Positions 8,935 through 16,412 of a DNA stretch of 64,000 bases are shown in pieces. The notes beneath the pieces are model-generated. The model was given only the letters and a program-made list of their open reading frames with translations, searched no databases and was not told the DNA's origin. The stretch is from positions 163,890-227,889 of the forward strand of contig JBKBHA010000006.1 of assembly GCA_046297935.1 (NCBI GenBank). Direction: 5' to 3'. Numbering within the stretch: position 1 is the stretch's first letter; each line of letters starts with the position of its first letter. A program made the position numbers and the translations under genes. Origin of the DNA: CAYMZZ01 sp046297935 (lineage in GTDB: Bacteria > Bacteroidota > Bacteroidia > Chitinophagales > Chitinophagaceae).

Positions 8935-9831
8935 ATGAAAAAAATGAACTTATCCAAACTCCGGCTCTTAATGCTTACCGCCATTGCCGGTACCGCTTTG
9001 ATACTTGTATCCTGGGATTTTCGCCAGCAGGGGCGCCATGAGTCAGTACAACAGTCTGCAGATACGCTGCCTCAGCCGGGCAAGCGCGATGGCAGGGTTC
9101 GTAATCTGGATGAAGCGATAGCTGAACTGGATCGGGTAGACGTAGACATGGAACTGGAAAAGGCTATGAAAGAAGTACAACGGGCCCTGAAAGAGGTGGA
9201 TATGCAGAAAATCAATCTGGAAGTACAGAAAGCGATGAAGGAAATCGATATGGAGCGTCTTCAACAAGAAATAGAAGCTTCCATGGCGAAGGTAAACATG
9301 AAGGAGATTGAAAAAGAGGTAGCCGCTGCCATGAAGGAAGCCGAGAAAGAAATGAAAGAGGCTCAGATTCAAATGAAAGAAAGTTTCAAGGCGGTAGACA
9401 TGGAAAAAATTCGTGCGGAAGTAGAGCGCGCCATGAAATCGGTTGATTGGGAAAATATCAAAAAAGAGCTGGAACAAACCAGGAATATTGACCTAAAAGA
9501 AATGCAGGAAGAACTGAAAAAAGCGCAGAAAGAAATGGAAGCGCTGGGCCCGGAAATTCAGAAAAGTCTGGAGGAGGCAAAAAAAGACATTGCGAAAGCA
9601 AAAGTAGAATTGCAGAATTACAAGACGCTGGTTGACGGACTGCAAAAAGATGGACTGATCGATGCCGATAAAGGATACGAACTGGAGCATCGCGATGGTC
9701 GCCTGCTGATCAATGGTAAGGAAGCATCAAAAGAAACCTACAATAAGTACCGCAAGGTGCTGGAAAGTCAAAAACAATTCCGTCTAAGCAAAACGGAAGA
9801 CGGACTCCAGATAAACCGCAACGAGGATTAA
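8935..9831 (+). CDS. Exported coiled-coil protein with repeated VDMEK-type units
   Basis: A 298-aa protein of unknown function. Residues 11-28 (LLMLTAIAGTALILVSWDF) form a signal anchor or signal peptide. Residues ~55-225 are almost entirely charged helix, rich in Lys, Glu, Met and Ala, with an irregular repeat containing KEVDMQKI, KEIDMERL, AKVNMKEI, KAVDMEKI and KSVDWENI; spacing is roughly 18-22 residues in most steps. This predicts a long amphipathic coiled coil in the periplasm. The C-terminal ~65 residues form a separate block (GLIDADKGYELEHRDGRLL) similar to tails on some Bacteroidota M56/BlaR1-like proteins, as far as I recall. The gene is single, with its own promoter and a terminator on both sides. 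Confidence 0.75.
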   Translation: MKKMNLSKLRLLMLTAIAGTALILVSWDFRQQGRHESVQQSADTLPQPGKRDGRVRNLDEAIAELDRVDVDMELEKAMKEVQRALKEVDMQKINLEVQKAMKEIDMERLQQEIEASMAKVNMKEIEKEVAAAMKEAEKEMKEAQIQMKESFKAVDMEKIRAEVERAMKSVDWENIKKELEQTRNIDLKEMQEELKKAQKEMEALGPEIQKSLEEAKKDIAKAKVELQNYKTLVDGLQKDGLIDADKGYELEHRDGRLLINGKEASKETYNKYRKVLESQKQFRLSKTEDGLQINRNED

Positions 9832-9850
9832 GAGGGAAGGTAGCCATGAA

Positions 9851-9880
9851 AAAATAGCCACGCGTTGTGTGGCTATTTTC
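9851..9880. terminator. Bidirectional terminator between convergent genes
   Basis: The stem AAAATAGCCAC / GTGGCTATTTT with a short loop is followed by a T-rich run on both strands. It separates the coiled-coil gene (+) from the doxX remnant (-). Confidence 0.8.
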
Positions 9881-9882
9881 TT

Positions 9883-10118
9883 TTATGGTATTGCTATTCT
9901 TGTCCGATAGGATTGCAATTGCCAGGACAGTAAGGACAGCAGCAACAATAGAACCGGCCCCAGCAACTCTATTGGCTCGTATCCCGCTGACAAATGCGAA
10001 AAAATTGCTCCACCCATAAGAAATACAAATCCTGCGTACACCCACTCCTTTAACTTCCAGAAGTTCGGCAACAGAATCACGACAACGCCTCCCAGTAAAT
10101 TATCTTTTTCTTTTTCAT
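9883..10118 (-). pseudogene. DoxX-like membrane protein, internally deleted remnant
   Basis: The gene starts at ATG 10118, overlapping the preceding stop in an ATGA, and reads MKKKKIIYWEALS then stops. MKKKKIIYW is the usual opening of DoxX-like proteins in this lineage. The C-terminal half is open in another frame (from about 10104 to 9883): LLGGVVVILLPNFWKLKEW, then a TM segment, GGAIFSHLSAGYEP and a last TM segment. These are the third and fourth helices of a DoxX-like protein. The first two helices (about 45-55 residues) are missing and the frame is broken. I read this as an internal deletion. The 65-aa C-terminal frame could in principle be translated from a GTG at 10080, but it would be half a protein. 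Confidence 0.6.
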
Positions 10119-10590
10119 GCGCCTGCAGATTTTAATTGTTCGATCGTTTTTTGCAATTGATTATGCGCCGCATTTATACCCATAGCAAAAGGCATTTTCA
10201 GCAACTCGTCGCGAAACGCCACTGATTTGAAAACGATATGCATGTTTAGTTTACTCTTGTTTTCTCCGAGGCTTTCAAACTCCAGAAACTCGAGCTGTAC
10301 CGGAAAAGGCGTATCATTCATTTCAAACGTGCGCGTTATCTTTCGATTTCTGACAAACTCATGAATCGTACCATTTGCTCTAAACAACAGTACGCCGTTG
10401 CGGGAGGTTTCGAACTCAAATGATCCATAGCGCCTGTTCTCCATCCTTACTACGCGTGTTCCCATCCACTGCTCCAGCAAATCAGGCTCTTCATAGGCGC
10501 GAAATAGTTGCTCAAGCGGTAAATCGAATTCGCGGGTTATCAGGATCTCCTGCTTGCCATCTTCAGCATGGACTTTTGTTTTTGTTCCAT
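10115..10590 (-). pseudogene. AHSA1/SRPBCC protein with -1 frameshift near the start
   Basis: The START/AHSA1-like domain is intact from KVHAEDGKQEILITREFD through LEQWMGTRVV to the C-terminus IEQLKSAGA, but the natural start ATG at 10590, one base after the arsR stop, is out of frame. It reads MEQKQKSMLKMASRRS and stops. One extra A in the A5 run at 10579-10583 (minus strand) would restore MEQKTKVHAEDGK, the expected N-terminus. No in-frame ATG exists before residue ~35 of the domain. AHSA1-like proteins downstream of arsR are common and probably bind small hydrophobic ligands. A sequencing error in the homopolymer is the main alternative. Confidence 0.7.
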
Positions 10591-10591
10591 A

Positions 10592-10915
10592 TTATTTCTT
10601 GTTTGTTTGGCTTTTCATCAAGGCTTCCAGTTTGTTAAACCTTTCGTCCCACATCATCCTGAATGGTTCAATGTAGTCGGCAATCACTTTTAGCTTTTCA
10701 GCACTCAGGCGATAATATACTTCCCTCCCCTTCTGTTCCTGAATCAGCAATTCGCACTCCGTAAGTATATGCAGGTGTTTCGAAACAGTTGGTCTGGCAC
10801 TATCGAAATTGGCCGCTATTGCACCCGCGGTCAGGGATTGCGAAACAAGCAGTAGCAGTATTGCACGCCTGGTGGGATCGGCCAGCGCCTGGAAAACGTC
10901 ACGTCGAAGATTCAT
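10592..10915 (-). CDS. ArsR/SdpR-family winged-helix repressor
   Basis: A 107-aa DNA-binding regulator. It opens with RRDVFQALADPTRRAILLLL, the standard ArsR helix 1-2 motif; the recognition helix is around SARPTVSKHLHILTECELL (about 38-57) and the wing around GREVYYRL. No metal-binding ELCV(C)D motif is seen, so it belongs to the SdpR-like non-metal group that usually sits before an AHSA1 gene, as here. Twin near-palindromic sites flank its own -7 box (10921-10962), so autorepression is likely. It is the only intact gene of its three-gene operon. Confidence 0.92.
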   Translation of the reverse strand: MNLRRDVFQALADPTRRAILLLLVSQSLTAGAIAANFDSARPTVSKHLHILTECELLIQEQKGREVYYRLSAEKLKVIADYIEPFRMMWDERFNKLEALMKSQTNKK

Positions 10916-10920
10916 AACAC

Positions 10921-10962
10921 GTAGCTATTTGGCTACAAATATATGTGTAGTCATTTAGCTAC
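10921..10962 (-). promoter_or_regulatory. arsR promoter with two flanking operator copies
   Basis: Two 16-bp sites, GTAGCTATTTGGCTAC (10921-10936) and GTAGTCATTTAGCTAC (10947-10962), share GTAG-N8-CTAC symmetry and are 26 bp apart centre to centre. Between them on the minus strand is TATATTTG (10943-10936), a good Bacteroidota -7 box. A repressor on both sites would cover the promoter. Confidence 0.7.
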
Positions 10963-11019
10963 GCAAATTTTATTTGTTATTCCATCCAAGGGATGTCGTA
11001 CAGTGTCAATTAAGGGAGT

Positions 11020-11751
11020 TTACCCACGTTCAGCAATGAAATAGGCATGCTCATCGCCCAGTTGATAGGGCCGTTTACGAGGGGTGCTGAAAATCTTTAA
11101 CAGGCGAAAACCGGCCTGCTCTAACAGTGATTCCATTTCGGCAAATGAAAAAATGTAATCCGTGTCCTGACGTTCTTCCATGCTGCCATCCGGGGCAATG
11201 ACGGTATGAACGGTTTCCATCCTCGTGGGATGGAGCAGGTATTTGTTGGCCAGCAGATATTTGAACTCCTGAATCTGGTACCATTCTGTTGCCTTGAATT
11301 TTTTCACCACAATTTCAGTAATCATCCAGGTGTTCAATACAAATCGGGCTCCGGGCTCAAGTGCCTCGTGAATTTTTTGAAAAAGGGTGAGCGTGGCAGC
11401 GCGGTCAAGACTGGAAATACTGTTTCCCATACAAATTGCTGCCTGATAGCGTTGAACGGGTACAAATTCTTCAACGGGAACTTCCAGTGCCGTTACAGGT
11501 AGCCCTTTTGACTGTTCGGCAATTTCACGAATATAATCAGCCGCATTATCAACTGCGGTAACAGCATAACCCAATCCGGCAAGGCCCAGACTGTGTCGTC
11601 CATATCCACACATCACATCAAGCACCGATTGGCCTTGCTCCAGATCCAGTATTTCATTCAAAAATTCCAGTTCTGCTCTGGTGAGACCTTCGGGCACGAT
11701 CCGGCGCCACAATTCCTTGTACATGCCATCGAATAATGTGGAGCCTGCCAT
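11020..11751 (-). CDS. Class I SAM-dependent methyltransferase
   Basis: A 243-aa cytosolic protein with a Rossmann-type methyltransferase fold. Motif I is VLDVMCGYGRHSLGLAGLGY (about residues 39-58), followed by the acidic end of strand 2 (VTAVDNA) and motif IV around AAICMGNSISSL. The C-terminal half (YIFSFAEMESLLEQAGF) completes the seven-stranded sheet. The substrate is unknown; similar proteins act on small molecules. It stands alone between the arsR promoter region and a response regulator on the same strand. Confidence 0.85.
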   Translation of the reverse strand: MAGSTLFDGMYKELWRRIVPEGLTRAELEFLNEILDLEQGQSVLDVMCGYGRHSLGLAGLGYAVTAVDNAADYIREIAEQSKGLPVTALEVPVEEFVPVQRYQAAICMGNSISSLDRAATLTLFQKIHEALEPGARFVLNTWMITEIVVKKFKATEWYQIQEFKYLLANKYLLHPTRMETVHTVIAPDGSMEERQDTDYIFSFAEMESLLEQAGFRLLKIFSTPRKRPYQLGDEHAYFIAERG

Positions 11752-11851
11752 AAGATGAATGAAGGTTGAGTGTTATTGTACGGGATTGAAACCAATGGCA
11801 ATCAAAAAGCAGGGCTTTGCTTTCCTGAATGTTCATGGAATGCGCGAGTGA

Positions 11852-12508
11852 TTATTCCAGCAGTTTATTTCGCATAGCGTACATCACCAGCCCGGCTATT
11901 GTTTTGGCACCCACTTTCTGTTTCATGTTTTGCCGGATTGTTTCAATGGTTCGGGGGCTAAGGAAAACCTCTTTCGAAATCTCTTCTGTCGTTTTGTCCT
12001 CCGCTATCAGCTTTAAAATGCGAATTTCCTTTTCCGACAGTTTCACCGGATTAGGATAAAATTGTCTTACCGTTTTTTTATGTTGAAGCTTCAGCAATAC
12101 TGCTTTATTGACTAATTCGTTGAAATAGAAATCGTCGTTCATGCAGGTCAGTATGGCCTGGTAAATCTCTTCCGGATCGGTTGTTTTGGTGAGATAGGCA
12201 TTTGCGCCCATTTCCATCATCTTGGTAATCATTTCCTGATCATCGTACATCGTAAGCACGATTATTTTCACCGCCTCGTATTCTTTGCGGATCATGCTGA
12301 TCGCGTTTATGCCATCCACTTCAGGCATCCGGATATCCATCAATATAACATCAGGAACTTTTAGTTGCAGTTTGTGCATCAGGTCTTTGCCGTCTTCTGC
12401 TTCCCAAAGAATCTTAAGATATTCTTTGTCTTTAAGCGCCATCCGGATGCCGTCGCGAAATATCTTGTGGTCGTCCGCAATGGCCACTTTGATCTGCTGC
12501 ATGCTCAT
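11852..12508 (-). CDS. LuxR/NarL-family response regulator (solo)
   Basis: A 218-aa two-component regulator. The receiver domain (about 6-125) has the acidic pair in IADDHK, the phospho-acceptor Asp in PDVILMDIRMP (near residue 57), Thr in IIVLTMYDD and Lys in YLTKTTD. The C-terminal LuxR-type HTH (about 150-215) has LSEKEIRILKLIAEDKT and SPRTIETIRQNM. No kinase is adjacent on this strand; the HisKA_3 kinase at 14.1 kb is a possible partner. The start could also be the Met two codons downstream. About 730 bp of non-coding DNA lies upstream. Confidence 0.93.
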   Translation of the reverse strand: MSMQQIKVAIADDHKIFRDGIRMALKDKEYLKILWEAEDGKDLMHKLQLKVPDVILMDIRMPEVDGINAISMIRKEYEAVKIIVLTMYDDQEMITKMMEMGANAYLTKTTDPEEIYQAILTCMNDDFYFNELVNKAVLLKLQHKKTVRQFYPNPVKLSEKEIRILKLIAEDKTTEEISKEVFLSPRTIETIRQNMKQKVGAKTIAGLVMYAMRNKLLE

Positions 12509-13236
12509 GAATAGTCAGGTTTTAGGCTTCCCGCATTAACGGGTATCGTGAAATTCCGATGCCAAATGTAGTTTATTTTTTTCTCGTTCCGGGTCCACAA
12601 ATAACAAAGTTTTACCACATTACACTATATGGCAGCACGTTGTAAACAATCGGTGCATTGCTCCGGATGCATAAGTAAATCGTATTTTTTCGGCATCTGT
12701 TTAACGCAAGCATACGAACCCATCCGTAAAATCCAGCGACTAAAACAGGGTGTTTCTTCTCTTGCGGATGGCTGTTCTGACGCTTAGCTTTGTTTCAAGT
12801 TGATTGACGAGGATCAGCCCCTCTCATCCAATGTCCGAAACCCCTTCACCGGGGGGAAACCGTCCATAACATGATTTCCTTTATCTCTTGAAAAACCAAA
12901 AGCGAAATCCAATGTCAATCAACTTCTTTTTTCTTTCCAGGGTTGCTAGCCTGCTCCTCCCCCCTGTTTTCCACATCTGTGCATAACCCCGGTCCTTCGG
13001 GAAAAAACCATGAAAATTTACTCGTCCCAACAATAGTAAAAATACCATTTCAAAGGGGTGAAACCACGTAATTTTGAAAGGTAGGTTTACGTGAAAAATC
13101 CCTTGAAATCCGCATCCACACTGCATTTCAGCCGATTGTAAGGGTTTACCCGAAACTTATCCCCACTGGCTTAACCGCTCAGAATAGGCAATTTTTACAT
13201 CAGAATCGATTCAAAGAACAAAAAAACGTTACTGTT
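12509..13236. other. Long non-coding region with DnaA-box-like 9-mers
   Basis: About 730 bp without a convincing gene; the 81-codon minus frame at 12881-13126 has no recognisable features. Three 9-mers with one mismatch to TTATCCACA occur: TTTTCCACA at 12967-12975, TGTGCATAA (inverted) at 12978-12986, and TTATCCCCA at 13157-13165. A weaker TTTACCACA is at 12610. The sequence may hold a regulatory RNA, control sites for the divergent regulators, or a replication origin. None of these can be shown by eye. Confidence 0.4.
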
Positions 13237-13311
13237 ATGCAAAGGTTAGGCAAAAGACACATCAACTGGGATGAGATCCCCGATCCAGATGTTTGGTTCA
13301 ACGCTGAATAA
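13237..13311 (+). CDS. Possible 24-aa microprotein upstream of the 7TM gene
   Basis: ATG at 13237 opens a 24-codon frame with a compact, mixed-charge sequence: MQRLGKRHINWDEIPDPDV then WFNAE. The N-terminal half is basic and the C-terminal half acidic. A-rich sequence precedes the ATG, as is common for Bacteroidota initiation regions, but there is no Shine-Dalgarno. It ends 29 bp before the 7TM reading frame. It could be a leader peptide, a secretion-independent signalling peptide, or a chance frame. Evidence is weak: only the frame, its composition and its position. Confidence 0.3.
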   Translation: MQRLGKRHINWDEIPDPDVWFNAE

Positions 13312-13339
13312 TTCAGAACCAAGACTTTTAAATTCTTAA

Positions 13340-14068
13340 TTGGTTTTCTATATTTGGACAAAATCCAAAGTCATAGAAAACCTTTTTTCATATATTTCAG
13401 AGTTCTCAGGATACGCAGCCTTCCTCCCTTTCGTACTTTTCCTGCTATTTGTCCAAAAAACTCACACGGAGCGTCCGCTCTGGATCATATTCATTTATTG
13501 CGCAGTTTGTATTGCAATAGATTTCATAGTAGCCTGGCTGGATGTAGACGGTAAATCGCTTCACTTTGTAAATTCTTCGCTTACAGCTTTTGAATATCTT
13601 TCTTTTGCGGCATTCATTGGTTATTGCATTCGAAAAAAACAGATACGTTTAATTCTTGCAGCCGTATCGGTTGGATTTATCGTCTTTCTCGCGTTCTATT
13701 TTATGAATGCTTCTCGTAAATCGAGAATTGATTCTATACCAATTGGAATTGAAACATTGCTGATTCTGTCATTCGCATTTTATTTATTATTTGAAATGAT
13801 GAATACGATCAAAGATTCGTTCATCAATTACAATTACCGCTTTTGGGTGGTAATTGGGATTATGGTATATCTGGCAGGATCGTTTTTCATTTACCTGTAT
13901 GCGAACCAGCTGGCGCCCAGCGAAGGGCGAAAGTTTGGGGTATTGCTGGATTTTTTTTATATCCTGAAGAATATTTTCTTTGCGGTGGCCATTTTGATGG
14001 CCTATCGCCAACCTAAGCCAAAAACACCACCGGGTTCCGTACCATTCCTGGACATGGATACCCATTAA
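13340..14068 (+). CDS. Seven-helix integral membrane protein, putative sensor partner
   Basis: An about 230-aa protein with seven predicted hydrophobic helices, for example YAAFLPFVLFLLFV, LWIIFIYCAVCIAIDFIVAW, LILAAVSVGFIVFLAFYF and a last one near IFFAVAILMAY, ending in a short Pro-rich cytoplasmic tail. I do not recognise a named family. It lies 22 bp before a histidine kinase gene, which suggests a sensory input role. The start is unclear: the frame is closed by TAA just before TTG 13340, there is no ATG or GTG until deep inside, and a -7 box (13349-13357) overlaps the first codons. Translation may begin at an ATT or CTT near 13380-13395. Confidence 0.7.
   Translation: MVFYIWTKSKVIENLFSYISEFSGYAAFLPFVLFLLFVQKTHTERPLWIIFIYCAVCIAIDFIVAWLDVDGKSLHFVNSSLTAFEYLSFAAFIGYCIRKKQIRLILAAVSVGFIVFLAFYFMNASRKSRIDSIPIGIETLLILSFAFYLLFEMMNTIKDSFINYNYRFWVVIGIMVYLAGSFFIYLYANQLAPSEGRKFGVLLDFFYILKNIFFAVAILMAYRQPKPKTPPGSVPFLDMDTH
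13349..13357 (+). promoter_or_regulatory. Candidate -7 box overlapping 7TM gene start
   Basis: TATATTTGG matches TAnnTTTG well. If used, transcription begins near 13364, inside the open frame that starts at TTG 13340, which would rule that start codon out. Confidence 0.45.
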
Positions 14069-14090
14069 CCCATTAAGCCGCTAACCCAAT

Positions 14091-14918
14091 ATGTTCCTGC
14101 TTCAAGCCACCAATCCATCCGGAGTTTCCTCAGTGCTGTTCATCGGCACCATGGGGATGTTGGTGCTAACGGTAGGTCTCGTGATGTTTATCATCTTCCA
14201 CCAGCGTAAAGTAAGTCGCTATCAACGTACGCTTCAAAAGATGGAAGAGGAACAACAAAAGATCCTGCTCACGGCGTCGATCAAACTTCAGGAAGAAGAA
14301 CGCCAACGACTGGCTGCCGATCTGCACGACGATGCAGGTCCCCTGCTGGCCACAGCGCGTTTGTACCTTAATGAAAACCTAGTTAACCAGGATAAGGCCA
14401 CACAGCTTCAGTCAATCTTTCAGGCTCGTCAGATTATTGACGATACCATTCAACTGGTACGAAATATCAGTCATAGCCTGATGCCACCCACCCTGAAAAA
14501 TTTCGGCCTTGAATCCGCAGTGAATGATCTGTTTCAAAAGATCAGCGGTTCAGGAACGATGAATGCGAGCAGCCGCTTTCATGATTACCGCGAGCGATTG
14601 AAACCTGAAAGCGAACTGGTAGTATTCCGAATTGTGCAGGAACTGGTCAACAACATTTTGAAACATAGTGCGTCCAGCTTTATTCACCTCACGCAAAATG
14701 TACATGGCGACAAGTTTTATCTGCGTATTCATCACGATGGTCGCGGACTGGTGCAGGCCGATTTTGATAAATTGAACAAGAGTAATATTGGTCTCGGTCT
14801 GAAAAATATCAGCAGCCGCCTTCGTGTAGTTCAGGGCAGCATTTACTTTGAAAAAGATATTTCCCAAACCTATTATAAGGTAACTATTGAGCTGCCTAAG
14901 GATAATGCCTATCAATAA
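14091..14918 (+). CDS. Sensor histidine kinase, HisKA_3 (NarX/DesK-type)
   Basis: A 275-aa kinase with one N-terminal TM helix (about 17-40, FIGTMGMLVLTVGLVMFIIF), a coiled-coil linker and a HisKA_3 dimerisation helix. The phospho-His is in EERQRLAADLHDDAGPLLA (about residue 83). The HATPase_c domain carries the N-box ELVNNILKHS near 190 and the G-box GLGLKNISSRL near 240. It lacks its own sensor domain, so the upstream 7TM protein may provide input. The downstream LuxR-type regulator (47 bp on) is the natural phosphotransfer partner, as HisKA_3 kinases usually work with NarL-type regulators. Confidence 0.92.
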   Translation: MFLLQATNPSGVSSVLFIGTMGMLVLTVGLVMFIIFHQRKVSRYQRTLQKMEEEQQKILLTASIKLQEEERQRLAADLHDDAGPLLATARLYLNENLVNQDKATQLQSIFQARQIIDDTIQLVRNISHSLMPPTLKNFGLESAVNDLFQKISGSGTMNASSRFHDYRERLKPESELVVFRIVQELVNNILKHSASSFIHLTQNVHGDKFYLRIHHDGRGLVQADFDKLNKSNIGLGLKNISSRLRVVQGSIYFEKDISQTYYKVTIELPKDNAYQ

Positions 14919-14935
14919 CTTGCGTATTAATTCAC

Positions 14936-14944
14936 TATTTTTGC
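14936..14944 (+). promoter_or_regulatory. Bacteroidota -7 box before the response regulator
   Basis: TATTTTTGC is an exact TAnnTTTGC match 21 bases before the ATG at 14966. The regulator may thus have its own promoter as well as readthrough from the kinase gene. Confidence 0.6.
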
Positions 14945-14965
14945 GCCTCATTATAAACCATCGGA

Positions 14966-15610
14966 ATGATTAAGGTAGCCATAGCCGACGATCACAAGAT
15001 TTTTCGCAAAGGAGTCATTTTATCACTGCGCCCCTTCACCAACATCAAGTTTGTGCAGGAAGCAGAGAATGGAGATGAATTGCTGGCCGGCCTAACCGAA
15101 TCAGATCCTGACGTTGTGCTAATGGACCTTCGGATGCCTGGAAAAGACGGGATAGAAACAACGAAGATCATCAGCAAACAATACCCCAACATCAAAGTGC
15201 TCGTGCTGAGTATGTACGAAGACGAGCGCTTCGTTTACCACCTCATGGAGAACGGTGCCAACGGATATCTGCTCAAGAACGCAGAACCACAGGAAATTCG
15301 CCGGGCTATTATGGAGGTATCGGAAAAAGGTTATTACCTCAATAATTTCGTAAATCGCATACTGCTCAAGAAATCGCATTCACGACAAAAAGTAGTCCCT
15401 TCCCTCAACAACGAAATAACGCTTTCGGATAAAGAACGCGATGTGTTGCGCTTTATTTGTATGGAGTTTACAGCCCAGGAAATTGCACAAAAAATGGAAA
15501 TCAGTCCACGCACCGTGGAAGCCATCAAAGACCGGCTGATGGAGCGATTTGGCAGCAAGAACACCGCAGGTCTGGTGTTTTTTGCGGTAAAGAATAATCT
15601 TATTGAATAA
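14966..15610 (+). CDS. LuxR/NarL-family response regulator
   Basis: A 214-aa regulator. Receiver domain: IADDHK acidic pair, phospho-Asp in PDVVLMDLRMPG (about 54), Ser in VLVLSMYED and Lys in YLLKNAEP. The C-terminal HTH (about 145-210) has LSDKERDVLRFICMEFT and SPRTVEAIKDRLMERF. It resembles the solo regulator at 11852-12508 along its whole length and they may be paralogues. With the 7TM protein and the kinase it forms a three-gene signalling cassette. The gene ends at an intergenic inverted repeat shared with the convergent CoA-transferase operon. Confidence 0.93.
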   Translation: MIKVAIADDHKIFRKGVILSLRPFTNIKFVQEAENGDELLAGLTESDPDVVLMDLRMPGKDGIETTKIISKQYPNIKVLVLSMYEDERFVYHLMENGANGYLLKNAEPQEIRRAIMEVSEKGYYLNNFVNRILLKKSHSRQKVVPSLNNEITLSDKERDVLRFICMEFTAQEIAQKMEISPRTVEAIKDRLMERFGSKNTAGLVFFAVKNNLIE

Positions 15611-15612
15611 CT

Positions 15613-15720
15613 CGCCTTCGGCGAATGTGCAAGTGTGCAAATGTGAAAATGTGGAAATGGCAAAATTGTTCATTTGCACATTTGCACATTTTCACATTTG
15701 CACATTTGCACATTTTCACA
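15613..15720. repeat. Intergenic TGTGCAAATGTG-type inverted repeat cluster
   Basis: Starts with the same 20 bases found at 406-425, then GTGCAAATGTGAAAATGTGG, a short loop, and inverted copies of the same words (CATTTGCACATTTGCAC, ATTTTCACATTTGCAC) up to the stop of the convergent gene. The segment around 15643-15667 is almost the same as 30743-30768. It can fold into a long hairpin and may terminate both convergent operons, though it was clearly assembled from a mobile or expandable word. Confidence 0.8.
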
Positions 15721-16353
15721 TTAGTCCCTGATTTTTCCTTCCGTTTTTGCCCGTACTTCATCCAGCGTCACATCAGGTGCCAGCTCGCGAATGATAAAGC
15801 CACCGTCGGGGTGTATATCGAGTACGGCCAGCTCGGTTACAATCTTCCTTACACATTTAACGCCTGTAAGGGGCAAACTGCATTCGCGAAGCAATTTACT
15901 TTCCCCCTTCGGGTTGGTATGCATCATGGCAACAATTATATTACGGGCGCTGGCCACCAGATCCATTGCACCGCCCATGCCCTTAACCATCTTCCCGGGA
16001 ATTTTCCAGTTCGCAATATCGCCCCACTCGCTCACCTCCATTGCCCCCAGCACCGTTAAATCAACCTTGCCTGCTCTTATCATTCCAAAACTCATGGCCG
16101 AATCGAAGAACGATGAACCGGGCACAGTGGTGATGGTTTGCTTCCCGGCGTTGATTAGATCGGCATCTTCTTTTCCAGCTTGCGGAAAGGGGCCCATTCC
16201 CAACAATCCATTTTCACTTTGCAAAACCACATGCATACCCTCCGGAATATAATTGGCTACCAGGGTAGGAATTCCAATACCGAGGTTCACATAATATCCG
16301 TCTTTCAGTTCACGTGCAATACGTTCAGCTATCTGTTCTTTAGTTAAAGCCAT
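15721..16353 (-). CDS. scoB: 3-oxoacid CoA-transferase subunit B
   Basis: A 210-aa subunit of succinyl-CoA:3-ketoacid CoA-transferase, which moves CoA from succinyl-CoA to acetoacetate or a related 3-oxoacid. The catalytic Glu lies in the SENG motif (HVVLQSENGLLGMGP, about residues 47-61). The N-terminus YYVNLGIGIPTLVANY and the conserved MGGAMDLV block are present. I choose ATG 16353; the open frame extends 10 codons further to a TTG. The gene follows scoA at a 59-bp gap. It ends directly at the intergenic repeat 15613-15720. Confidence 0.93.
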   Translation of the reverse strand: MALTKEQIAERIARELKDGYYVNLGIGIPTLVANYIPEGMHVVLQSENGLLGMGPFPQAGKEDADLINAGKQTITTVPGSSFFDSAMSFGMIRAGKVDLTVLGAMEVSEWGDIANWKIPGKMVKGMGGAMDLVASARNIIVAMMHTNPKGESKLLRECSLPLTGVKCVRKIVTELAVLDIHPDGGFIIRELAPDVTLDEVRAKTEGKIRD

Positions 16354-16412
16354 AACAGCATCTTTTTTTCCGACAGTTTGCAATGAATTTTTTCGGTTAT
16401 TGCAGTTTCAGT

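Noticed and set aside
12881..13126. 81-codon minus-strand ORF in the non-coding region
   Set aside because: Composition is unlike neighbours, no recognisable motif, and it spans the DnaA-box-like sites.
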